Source: Thermoplasmatales archaeon BRNA1 (GTDB lineage Archaea > Thermoplasmatota > Thermoplasmata > Methanomassiliicoccales > Methanomethylophilaceae). Taken from it: 64,000 nt of DNA. The DNA lies in the NCBI GenBank assembly GCA_000350305.1, contig CP002916.1, positions 992,001-1,056,000 on the forward strand, given 5' to 3'. Position 1 is the stretch's first letter. The number at the start of each line of letters is the position of its first letter. A program made the position numbers and the translations under genes. Shown here one piece after another: positions 51,181 to 59,632 of the stretch. Below the pieces are notes generated by a model. The model searched no databases. It was not told the DNA's origin and saw nothing but the letters and a program-made list of their open reading frames with translations.

Positions 51181-54100
51181 TCAGCGGTCGGTGAACTCCT
51201 CGATCCTCTCCTCGGTCTTGATGAACAGGTCCTTCAGGAACTCCCTGTACTCGTCGGAAGCGTTCCACAGCCCCCTGTCGATGGCCTCGTGCAGGGTATT
51301 GAGGATGTTCATGACCGCATAGGGGTTCACGTCGTCCATCCACTCCAGGACCTTCTCGTCCTTGAGGTAGGTGTCCACCAGGGTGTCGTACATCCAGTCC
51401 TCGGCGATGCCCGAGGTCGCTCCCCAGGCCATGGTGTATTCCGTGATCTTCGCCATCTCTGACGCGCCGCGGTAGCCGTGCTCCATCAGGCCGTTGTTGA
51501 ACTTCGGGTTGGTGACCTTGCTGCGGAACAGGAAACGGAGTTCCTCCTGGGTCCCCCTGATCTTCGTTTTCTTGGGGTCCGAGTTGTCCCCCATGTAACT
51601 GACGAAGTCCTTCTGACCGTAGGCGCGGACGAAGGCGTTCATGCCTCCGAGGTACTGCCACACATCGTCGATGTCCAGGATGTCGAATTCGCGGGACGGG
51701 GCGTTCTTTATCGTGGCGGTGACCCTGCTGAACCTTTTCACGAACTCCTTCTTCATCGGGACGCCGAAGCTGCCCTTGGAGTATCCGTAGCTGCTCAGGT
51801 CGGCGTACACGTCGGCCAGGTCCTTGGTCTCGTCCCACTTGCCGGATTCGATGAGGTTGCCCACGCCGTTGCCGTAGGTGCCGAGCGCCTCCCCGAAGAT
51901 GCGGACGGAGTTCCTAATCCTCGCCTCGTCTGGTGTCAGCCCTTCGGCGATGCTCTCCACGATATCCCTGCGGAGATTGGCCGCGAGTGCGTTCTCCTCC
52001 TCGGACTCGTCGAGGTTAGCCACCATCTTGATTGCGTCGTCGATGAGGTCGATGGTGCCCGGGAAGGTGTCGCGGAACAGTCCCGTGATGTTAAGGGTCA
52101 CGTCCACGCGGGGGCGCCCCAATTCCTTTGCTGGCACTATTTCCAGATCGACCACCTGGCCGCCCACTTTCGACCAAACGGGCCTCACTCCCAGGAGCCA
52201 CAGGACGTAAGCCGCATCGTCCCCTCCGGTGGTCATCATATCCGTCGCCCAGATGACGACCCCGATCTCCCTCGGGTAGGTTCCCCTGTCCGCGACGTAT
52301 CTCTCGATCATCTGGTCGGCCATCCCCCTGCCGATCTCCCACGCGGTGTGTGTGGGGACGCAGTCGGGGTCCAGCGAATAGAAGTTCCTGCCCATGGGAA
52401 GGATGTCGGCGTTTCCGCGGACCGGGGAGCCCGAGGGACCGGGGATGACGAACCTCCCGTCCAGGGCATCCATCATATGCTCCGCCTCGTAGGTCATGAG
52501 CCTGATGTTCGGGACCACCCTGTTGCACGTGAACTCGATGGATGTGCAGAGATCATCGGGGACCTTCCCGTACTTCCCCTCCAGATGCTTCACGGCCTTC
52601 CCCGGATCGTAGTCGAACTCCGTCCTGAGAAGGGAGATCAGCTCCCTCTCCTCCGCGTCGATGCGGGTGACGGCGTCGGAGTTCAGCTCGCCTGTCGGGC
52701 CCACCTCCGTAGGATTGGCGATGGCGTTCTGGATGTCCACGCTGCGGTAGTCCGCGTATGCGTCGCGGAGGGAGCGGATGTCTCCGTTGTCGAGCCTTGT
52801 GAGGGAATAGACCATATCGTCGAAATGGTGCTCCGCCGGAGGCCTCCCGATTATGTGGAGGTCCGCCCTTACTAGTGCCTCCTCCAGTCCCATGATGTAC
52901 TCGTGCAGGGGAATCAGGTACTCCTCGAAGCCCTCCGCCCCGGGATCCTCCTCGATCCCCAGGTCCTTGAACAGGTTATTCTCCTTCGCCGCCTCGTATA
53001 TCTGCGAAACCATGACCCCCTTGGCGGACTGGGAGGCGTCCCCTCTGTACTTGAAATAATCCTGCAGCAGGACGCCGATCTCCTGCATCTTCCCGAAAGA
53101 ATCCGCCCTCGCCATGGTCGGCGGCATGTGGCCGATGAGGACCGATTCCGACCTGCGCTTGGCCTGCATCCCCTCCCCGGGATCGTTGACCGTGTAAGGA
53201 TAGATGTTAGGGACGGCATCGAGGACGTAGTCGGGGTTGCATTTCTGGGAGAGGCCGACGTTGACGCCGGGGAGCCATTCCAGGGTGCCGTGGGTGCCCA
53301 TGTGGAAAATCATGTCCGCCTTGAAGACGTTCTTGATCCACCAGTAATAGGCGTTATACTGGTGCTGTGTGAACAGCAAGGGATCGTGGGTGTTCTGGTC
53401 CATCTGCTCCGCCCATCCCCTCATTGGCTGGTAACAGACGAAGACGTTGCCCTTTACCAGGCCTGGAATGACGATGCGGTCCTTGTGAGACATTATCTCC
53501 CCGGGAGGCTCTCCCCAGCTGTGCTCGGTCATCTCCCTATCCCATGCGGGGATATTGTCGTACCTCCTGCGGTAATCGGGGACGGTGACTAGGTCGGCAG
53601 ACCTCTCGAGGACGGTCGCCATAGACTGGTTGTCGAGGTCGTTTGTTATGTTTTCGAGGACCTCGTCGATGAGGTCCTTTCCGCACTCTGGCACATTCTC
53701 TATCCTGTATCCGAGTGAATCCATCCTCCTGAGCAGGTCGGAGACGCTCTCGATGGTATCGAGCCCGGCCGCGGCGCCGATCACCCCGGAGTTGGGGCGG
53801 GACTGCCACATCATTATGGCGACCTTCCTCTCCGATGCGGGCTTCCTCCTCAGGCTGCCCCATGCCTTCGTCAGGCGGCAGAGATGGTCGATCCTCTCGG
53901 GGATGGGTATGGACTTCTTGGGCTCGTCCTTGGCGGTATACGATACGGGCACCGCTATGACGTTGCCGTCCAGTTCCGGATAGATCACGTTCGATTGGAA
54001 GTCCTTCTTCCCGAGGCCGACCTTCTCGTCCTCGAAATCGTGGTAGTTTCCGTGGACCGACAGCCCGAAGACTATCGGGACATCCAGAAGTGCACGGTAG

Positions 54101-54894
54101 CTGCTCTCCCCGTCGGTGTTGGGGGCGAACCCGTCCGTGCAGTTGGTGTTGGCGTATCCCGTGAGGGATATCAGGACGTCGATCAGGGGTTTCCCGCCTG
54201 AAGTGAAGTTCTTCTCCAGGATCTCCCTGGTCCCTCCGACCGCCCTCATGCAGTCGAACGACCCTCCCACGGCCAAGACCCTTATGTCCATGGACTCCAG
54301 GTGCTCAATTATCGCATCGATGTAGTCCATGTTTCCGTAGAACTTCTGGGAGTTGACGAAGAGGATCCCGGCGGTTATGCCATCGCCGTCCTTGGGGGTG
54401 TGGTAGATCTCGTACGGAGGGCAGGATACGGGCTCGGGAGGATCGGAATCCACGAAACCCAGACGTTTGGCCGCCCACCAGAGGAAACGGTAGTCGTTGT
54501 CTGGACATTTGAACGCCAGGAACTTCACCGCATTCATGAAGTCCTCTTCGGTCCCCGAACACAGGTCCTTGGTCATGATGTCGACCTCTGGAGCCCCGGA
54601 TGCCACGCAGACGAAGGCGGAGGTGCTCCTGAGCACCTCTGTGTAGCGGTCGAACTTCTGGAACTTCCACGGATCCCCCATGCATCTCAGGTGCACGAAA
54701 TCGCAGTTCTTCGTGCATCTGCAGAGGTCCTCGTACGCGAAGGGGTCTGACTCACAGTCCTCCTTCATGAACCCGTGGAGTTCGATGCGGACGCCCAGGT
54801 CCTTCTCTATCATGTCGCAGGTCTCCTGCATCTGCTTGGAATCGGCCGAGTAGACCGAGAGGTAGGTCATCCGTAGGATTTTCCTGTCACCCAT
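51181..54894 (-). CDS. CobN/BchH-like metal-chelatase large subunit
   Basis: 1237 residues from the ATG at 54894 (MGDRKILRM), chosen for the AGGGG upstream and because the operator lies at 54927-54941. The long frame further upstream reads into the promoter. The diagnostic HMGTHGTLEWLPG (CobN: HFGTHGALEFLPG), AEQMDQNTHDPL and NPTEVGPTGE segments are present. CobN inserts cobalt into hydrogenobyrinic diamide with CobST; BchH inserts magnesium with ChlI/D. No CobS/T or ChlI/D partner is in the window. Beside the NifHD-like operon on the same strand, each with its own operator, it points to metal insertion or removal on the same tetrapyrrole. Confidence 0.88.
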   Translation of the reverse strand: MGDRKILRMTYLSVYSADSKQMQETCDMIEKDLGVRIELHGFMKEDCESDPFAYEDLCRCTKNCDFVHLRCMGDPWKFQKFDRYTEVLRSTSAFVCVASGAPEVDIMTKDLCSGTEEDFMNAVKFLAFKCPDNDYRFLWWAAKRLGFVDSDPPEPVSCPPYEIYHTPKDGDGITAGILFVNSQKFYGNMDYIDAIIEHLESMDIRVLAVGGSFDCMRAVGGTREILEKNFTSGGKPLIDVLISLTGYANTNCTDGFAPNTDGESSYRALLDVPIVFGLSVHGNYHDFEDEKVGLGKKDFQSNVIYPELDGNVIAVPVSYTAKDEPKKSIPIPERIDHLCRLTKAWGSLRRKPASERKVAIMMWQSRPNSGVIGAAAGLDTIESVSDLLRRMDSLGYRIENVPECGKDLIDEVLENITNDLDNQSMATVLERSADLVTVPDYRRRYDNIPAWDREMTEHSWGEPPGEIMSHKDRIVIPGLVKGNVFVCYQPMRGWAEQMDQNTHDPLLFTQHQYNAYYWWIKNVFKADMIFHMGTHGTLEWLPGVNVGLSQKCNPDYVLDAVPNIYPYTVNDPGEGMQAKRRSESVLIGHMPPTMARADSFGKMQEIGVLLQDYFKYRGDASQSAKGVMVSQIYEAAKENNLFKDLGIEEDPGAEGFEEYLIPLHEYIMGLEEALVRADLHIIGRPPAEHHFDDMVYSLTRLDNGDIRSLRDAYADYRSVDIQNAIANPTEVGPTGELNSDAVTRIDAEERELISLLRTEFDYDPGKAVKHLEGKYGKVPDDLCTSIEFTCNRVVPNIRLMTYEAEHMMDALDGRFVIPGPSGSPVRGNADILPMGRNFYSLDPDCVPTHTAWEIGRGMADQMIERYVADRGTYPREIGVVIWATDMMTTGGDDAAYVLWLLGVRPVWSKVGGQVVDLEIVPAKELGRPRVDVTLNITGLFRDTFPGTIDLIDDAIKMVANLDESEEENALAANLRRDIVESIAEGLTPDEARIRNSVRIFGEALGTYGNGVGNLIESGKWDETKDLADVYADLSSYGYSKGSFGVPMKKEFVKRFSRVTATIKNAPSREFDILDIDDVWQYLGGMNAFVRAYGQKDFVSYMGDNSDPKKTKIRGTQEELRFLFRSKVTNPKFNNGLMEHGYRGASEMAKITEYTMAWGATSGIAEDWMYDTLVDTYLKDEKVLEWMDDVNPYAVMNILNTLHEAIDRGLWNASDEYREFLKDLFIKTEERIEEFTDR

Positions 54895-54926
54895 TTCGTA
54901 TTCCCCTTTCCGACGGTTCGGATAAT

Positions 54927-54941
54927 TGGATATTACATCCA
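54927..54941 (-). promoter_or_regulatory. Operator TGGAT-ATTAC-ATCCA (CobN-like gene)
   Basis: Extended to ATTGGAT-N5-ATCCAAT. Downstream of TATA TTTATCAA (54945-54953) and 32 bp before the chelatase start; it also lies near the start region of the divergent gene at 55019. Confidence 0.78.
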
Positions 54942-55018
54942 ATATTGATAAAGGGGCGTGAATGTCCCAAAGCGCGAGACCGTTCCCGACTTGTACCTTG
55001 ACGTGGATTCCCCGTCCC

Positions 55019-55417
55019 ATGAAGCAAGAATCAGCGATGGAGGAGCGCGCGAAACGTTACCTCGACGAGGTGAAGAAGGAGTACGGCTACGTCCCGGTGA
55101 CCAACCAGGTCCTCTCCTGCCGCCCGGACATTTTCGTCCCCTCCTTCGACTTCGGGAAATCCGTGTTCGAGGGGAAATCCTCGTTCGACCCCAAGATGCG
55201 CCATCTGTTGGGCCTCGCAGCCGCTGCCGCCCTCGGGGGAGAATACTGCATGAAGGCCCAGATGAAGGACGCCAAGGATCTCGGTGCCACCGAGGACGAG
55301 GTCATAGAGGTCCTCGAGATCGCCGCATACATGTGCATGACCCGCTCCCAGTCATACAGTTTCCGTGAGTTCGCCGAACAATACGGCAAAGAAATCAAGG
55401 AAATCAGGGACCAATGA
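55019..55417 (+). CDS. Carboxymuconolactone decarboxylase/AhpD-like protein
   Basis: 132 residues from the ATG at 55019 (MKQESAMEERAKRY); 54962 and 55037 are alternatives. The CMD fold is seen in FDPKMRHLLGLAAAAALGGEYCMKAQMKDAKDLGATEDE and the EVLEIAAYMCM helix. The usual CxxC-x3-His of AhpD is reduced to a lone Cys with Gln at the His position, so peroxidase-type disulfide chemistry is unlikely. Divergent from the CobN-like gene with a shared promoter region, so it may belong to the regulon. Confidence 0.72.
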   Translation: MKQESAMEERAKRYLDEVKKEYGYVPVTNQVLSCRPDIFVPSFDFGKSVFEGKSSFDPKMRHLLGLAAAAALGGEYCMKAQMKDAKDLGATEDEVIEVLEIAAYMCMTRSQSYSFREFAEQYGKEIKEIRDQ

Positions 55418-55466
55418 TGTTAAGGCGCCCTTAAATCTTATATACCGAGTCAAGGATTCAACGGAC

Positions 55467-55799
55467 ATGGTTACAATCACTGCCGACGCTGAGAAGTTCA
55501 TCGACGACCTGCTCGAGAAGAACCAGAAGCAGGGCTGGGGAATCAAGATCTACCTCTCCGGATACGCATGCTCCGGACCCCAGTTCGGAATGTCCTTCCA
55601 GAAGGAGGCCGCAGAGGGCGAGACCGTCGACGAGACCGCGAAGAACTTCAAGATGTTCTACGACGACGAGACCGCCAAGTCCCTCGAGGACTGCGTCATC
55701 GAGTTCGTCGACGACCCAAACTTCGGAACCGGACTCTCGATCCGCAACCCCAACTTCAACGGATGCTCCTCCTGCGGCGGAGGATGCGGTTCCGCCTGA
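55467..55799 (+). CDS. HesB/IscA-type Fe-S protein
   Basis: 110 residues from the ATG at 55467 (MVTITADAEKFI), which follows TCTTATATACC by about 25 nt. The HesB-like core has IYLSGYACSGPQFGMSF with one ligand cysteine, and ends GCSSCGGGCGSA with the paired C-terminal cysteines. A-type carriers deliver [4Fe-4S] or [2Fe-2S] clusters. It could serve the nitrogenase-like reductase nearby but has its own promoter and a terminator. Confidence 0.85.
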   Translation: MVTITADAEKFIDDLLEKNQKQGWGIKIYLSGYACSGPQFGMSFQKEAAEGETVDETAKNFKMFYDDETAKSLEDCVIEFVDDPNFGTGLSIRNPNFNGCSSCGGGCGSA

Positions 55800-55816
55800 A
55801 CCGATAAAAATCATTA

Positions 55817-55833
55817 CCGGGGCGATGCCCCGG
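55817..55833 (+). terminator. Terminator of the HesB-like gene
   Basis: CCGGGGC-GAT-GCCCCGG followed by ACCCCTTTTTC, 17 bp past the stop. Confidence 0.75.
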
Positions 55834-55903
55834 ACCCCTTTTTCACACAGATTCGGTCACCCCCGGATTACCTTTATAATATGCAATCGGGATTGATTTC
55901 CAG

Positions 55904-57454
55904 ATGGCTTTCGTGGATGCACCCGGGATAGCTCCCGGAAAACTCGAGGACCGCCGTTACCAGGCGGACATGGCGAAGGGATGTATGAGGGAGAACACCC
56001 TCGTCATCCTCCCCACCGGCCTGGGCAAGACCGCCGTCGCCGCAAGGGTCGCCGCCGAGGTGCTCACGAAAGGCAGGAAAGTTCTGATTATGGCTCCCAC
56101 CAAACCCCTGGTGGACCAGCACAGAGGGTACTTCTCATCCGTCCTTCCCTCCTTCGTAATCGGCCTTCTCAACGGGAACATGGATCCGAAGAAGAGGGCT
56201 GATGTTGTAAGTGCCAGCGATATGATCATCAGCACCCCGCAGTGCATCGAGAACGATCTCGACTCCCGCAGGTACAGTCTAAAGGATTTCGGCCTCGTGG
56301 TCTTCGACGAGGCCCACAAGGCCACCGGCAGCTACGCCTATGTGGGCGTGGCGGAGCACATCTCTCCGGGAACCTACGTGATAGGCATGACCGCTTCCCC
56401 CGGAAGCGACCTCAAGAAGATCGAGGAGGTCTGCAACAACCTCTCAATCTCCAGGATCGACGTCCGTTCCGACGACGACCCCGACGTGTCCCCGTACGTC
56501 CACGACACCTACGTGAACCGCATCGTGGTGAACATGCCCCAGGATCTGGTCGACGTCTCCAACATGTTCAAGGAGCTGCTCAACCAGTACTTCGGGGAGC
56601 TCATGAGCCTGAGACTGGTGGTGAACCCCAACTGGCCGGCATCCACCAAACACATGCTCGCCATCGGGCAGACCCTCCAAATAAGGCTCGCCAGGGGCGA
56701 AAAGACCTCCACCGTCTTCAGGGGGCTCACCGTCCAGAGCATCTGCATCAAGATCCTCCGCGCCATCGATTACGCAGAGACCCAGGGCATGTCGACCCTC
56801 AGGTCGTTCCTCCAGAAGATCAACGAGGGGGCGGAATCCGAGGACGGCTCCCGCGCGGACCGCGAACTGGTCTCCAGGGAGAACTACAAGAAAATCTGGA
56901 AGATCGTCTCCACCAGCAGGGTCGAGCATCCCAAGATCTCCAGGATCATGAGCCTCGTGTCCCGCGTCCTCTCCGAAGGCGAGGGTTCCAAGATCATCAT
57001 ATTCACTCAGTACCGCGAATCCTGCGACATCATCGCCGAGAAAGTCTCTGCCGTCGGAGGGGCAAAGGTCTGCAAACTCATCGGCCAGGCCAACGGCGGC
57101 CAGAAGCAGAAGGAGCAGATCGGTACCCTCGACGACTTCAGGAGGGGGGTCTACAACGTCGTGGTCGCAACCTCCGTCGGGGAGGAGGGGCTGGACATCG
57201 CCAGCACGAACGCCGTGATCTTCTACGAGCCCGTCCCCTCCGAGATCCGCACCATCCAGAGGCGCGGAAGGACCGGCAGGAAGAACGACGGCGAGGTGTA
57301 CATGCTCATCGCCGCCGACACCATGGACGAGGTCGTGGAGCAGGCCAGCAAGAAGAAGGAGGCAGCCATGAGGGAGAGGCTCGAGACCCTAAGCAGGGAC
57401 CTCTCCAGGAACCGCGTCCTGCCCCGCGGACAGTCTCAGCTAGGCAGGTTTTAA
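55904..57454 (+). CDS. Hef-like superfamily 2 helicase lacking the nuclease domain
   Basis: 516 residues. Motifs in order: TGLGKTA (I), DEAH (II), GMTASPGSD (III), and IQRRGRTGR (VI), matching archaeal Hef/FANCM. Pyrococcus Hef has a C-terminal XPF nuclease and HhH; here the protein stops after the helicase part with a short Arg/Ser tail. It probably remodels stalled replication forks, with a separate nuclease. Followed by DNA ligase and RpoL on the same strand. Confidence 0.85.
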   Translation: MAFVDAPGIAPGKLEDRRYQADMAKGCMRENTLVILPTGLGKTAVAARVAAEVLTKGRKVLIMAPTKPLVDQHRGYFSSVLPSFVIGLLNGNMDPKKRADVVSASDMIISTPQCIENDLDSRRYSLKDFGLVVFDEAHKATGSYAYVGVAEHISPGTYVIGMTASPGSDLKKIEEVCNNLSISRIDVRSDDDPDVSPYVHDTYVNRIVVNMPQDLVDVSNMFKELLNQYFGELMSLRLVVNPNWPASTKHMLAIGQTLQIRLARGEKTSTVFRGLTVQSICIKILRAIDYAETQGMSTLRSFLQKINEGAESEDGSRADRELVSRENYKKIWKIVSTSRVEHPKISRIMSLVSRVLSEGEGSKIIIFTQYRESCDIIAEKVSAVGGAKVCKLIGQANGGQKQKEQIGTLDDFRRGVYNVVVATSVGEEGLDIASTNAVIFYEPVPSEIRTIQRRGRTGRKNDGEVYMLIAADTMDEVVEQASKKKEAAMRERLETLSRDLSRNRVLPRGQSQLGRF

Positions 57455-57479
57455 ACGTTGGGAACCATCTGTCGCTACG

Positions 57480-59297
57480 ATGCAGTTCAGCGATATCGCG
57501 GAGGTATTCGACAGGCTCGAACACACGAGCAGCCGTCTCGAGATGACGGACATACTCTCGGATTTCTTCAAAAGAGTGGATCCCCGCGACCTGAGGCAGA
57601 TCATCTACCTCTCCGTCGGAAGACTGCACCCCGACTTCTACCCCCAGGAACTGGGGATGGCCGACAAACTCGTCCTCAGGGCCATCTCCGCGGTGTCCGG
57701 GAGGCCCCAGTCGGAAGTCGACCAGCTCTCCATCAGGATCGGGGACCCGGGAGACATCGCCGAACAGCTGATCCAGAAGAAGAAGCAGATGACCCTGTTC
57801 TCCGAACCCCTCACGTTCGAGGCCGTCATCGAGGGGCTCACCGCCATCGAGACCGCATCCGGCAAGGACTCCCAGGACAGGAAGATGAAACACCTCTCCA
57901 GGATGCTCCATGATTCCGGGCCCGTCGAGGCGAGGTACATCTGCAGGATCGTCACCGGCAGGATGAGGGTCGGAGCGGGTTCCATGACCGTCATGGACGC
58001 CCTCGCATCCGCTTTCGCCAACAAGGAGGACCGCCCCGAGATCGAGAGGGCCTTCAACATCACCTGCGATATGGGATTGGTGGCCGAGACCCTCGCCGAG
58101 GGCGGACTGGAAGCCGTCAGGAAGATCGGCGTCAGCGTCGGCAGCCCCATCAGGGTCATGCTCGCCGAGAGGCTCCGCTCCCTGCCGGACATCATCGACA
58201 GGATGGGCGGGAAGTGCGCCTTCGAGTACAAATACGACGGCATCCGTGTCCAGGCGCACATTAGGAAGGGGGATGGGGGCTTCGTCAAGCTCTACTCCCG
58301 CAGGCTGGAGGACATGACCTCCAACTTCCCGGACATCGCCGAGGCCTTGCAGAGACAGCTTAGGGGCAGCGAGGCGATCATCGAAGGGGAGTGCGTCGCC
58401 ATCGACCCCTCCACAGACAACCTGATGCCGTTCCAGAACGTCACCCACAGACGCAAGAAGCACGGTATGTCACAGGCCGTGGAGGACGTCCCCGTCCGCA
58501 TATTCATGTTCGACCTCCTGTACCTCGACGGTACGGATTACACCCTCTCCCCGTATCCCAAGAGGAGGGAGATCCTCGAAGGGGCCTTCGACGTCAACAC
58601 GGACCCGTCCACCTACGACCACGTGGGCTACACCACCCGTGCGGTCATCGACAACGACGACGATGCCCAGAGGTTCTTCGACACCGCAATCGCCTCCAAA
58701 TGCGAGGGCATCATAGCCAAGTCCCTGGAGGACGAATCGATCTACCGCGCAGGATCCAGGGGATTCCTGTGGATCAAGTACAAGAAGGACTACACCCAGG
58801 CCCTCGTCGACTCCTTCGACCTCACCGTCGTCGGTGCGTTCTACGGCATGGGGAAGAGAGCCGGGGTATACGGTGCGCTGCTTATGGCGGCATATGACCC
58901 AGACACCGGAAAGTTCTGCACCACCTGCAAGCTCGGGACCGGTTTCGACGATGCCTTCCTCGCATCCCTGCCGTCCCTTCTGGACAGGTACAGGTCCGAG
59001 TCCAAGCCCACCTCCGTGTTCGCCGAGATGGTCCCCGACGTATGGTTCGTCCCCGGAGTGGTACTCGAGGTCACCGCCGCGGACATCAGCATCAGCCCCA
59101 TCCACACCGCCGCCTACGGCTCCGTCAAGGAGGATGCCGGCCTCGGACTGAGGTTCCCCAGGTTCACCGGCAGGGTGAGGGATGACAAGACCCCCGAACA
59201 GGGAACCACCGTCGGCGAGATACGCGAGTTCTACGACATGCAGGAGGAGAGGGACGCCGACCCCTCCGACGAACCTGGCGGCGAATTCACGGACTGA
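57480..59297 (+). CDS. lig: ATP-dependent DNA ligase (archaeal type)
   Basis: 605 residues. The nucleotidyl-transfer lysine is Lys251 in FEYKYDGIRVQAH; N-terminal helical domain (1-200) and C-terminal OB fold (about 420-580). It seals Okazaki nicks with PCNA. The usual acidic tail of about 10 residues follows (DADPSDEPGGEF). 25 bp after the helicase, likely cotranscribed. Confidence 0.95.
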   Translation: MQFSDIAEVFDRLEHTSSRLEMTDILSDFFKRVDPRDLRQIIYLSVGRLHPDFYPQELGMADKLVLRAISAVSGRPQSEVDQLSIRIGDPGDIAEQLIQKKKQMTLFSEPLTFEAVIEGLTAIETASGKDSQDRKMKHLSRMLHDSGPVEARYICRIVTGRMRVGAGSMTVMDALASAFANKEDRPEIERAFNITCDMGLVAETLAEGGLEAVRKIGVSVGSPIRVMLAERLRSLPDIIDRMGGKCAFEYKYDGIRVQAHIRKGDGGFVKLYSRRLEDMTSNFPDIAEALQRQLRGSEAIIEGECVAIDPSTDNLMPFQNVTHRRKKHGMSQAVEDVPVRIFMFDLLYLDGTDYTLSPYPKRREILEGAFDVNTDPSTYDHVGYTTRAVIDNDDDAQRFFDTAIASKCEGIIAKSLEDESIYRAGSRGFLWIKYKKDYTQALVDSFDLTVVGAFYGMGKRAGVYGALLMAAYDPDTGKFCTTCKLGTGFDDAFLASLPSLLDRYRSESKPTSVFAEMVPDVWFVPGVVLEVTAADISISPIHTAAYGSVKEDAGLGLRFPRFTGRVRDDKTPEQGTTVGEIREFYDMQEERDADPSDEPGGEFTD

Positions 59298-59382
59298 TGA
59301 TCTGGCACTTGTCCTGTCCGCCCGATTCTCACGCGCACACGCCTTCGAAAACCTTTATAATATAATGCGCGATGGCGCGGTT

Positions 59383-59628
59383 ATGCAGATCAGGGTTGTG
59401 AAAAAAGAAGCAGACACCGTCAGGTTCGGCCTGAAGGATGCCAACTCAACAATCATCGAGCCCATCATCGAGTTCCTCAACAAGGACCCCGAGGTCGTTT
59501 TCGCCAGGTACATCGTCGACCACCCCGACCTAGACGACCCCATCCTCGAGGTCAAGGTAAAGTCCGGCACTCCCGAGGACGCAGTCAAGAGGGCTGCCGA
59601 GAGCGTCGGAAAGGCATTCTCCCTGTGA
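59383..59628 (+). CDS. rpoL: RNA polymerase subunit L
   Basis: 81 residues. Archaeal Rpb11/RpoL: VRFGLKDANSTIIEPII and DHPDLDDPILEVK. It partners with RpoD for assembly. The TATA TTTATAATAT near 59353 puts transcription at about 59380, so ATG at 59383 is a leaderless start. TruD follows after 4 bp. Confidence 0.92.
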   Translation: MQIRVVKKEADTVRFGLKDANSTIIEPIIEFLNKDPEVVFARYIVDHPDLDDPILEVKVKSGTPEDAVKRAAESVGKAFSL

Positions 59629-59632
59629 ACCG

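Noticed and set aside
55019-55417. The AhpD-like gene as a peroxidase
   Set aside because: The catalytic CxxC-His set is not present.
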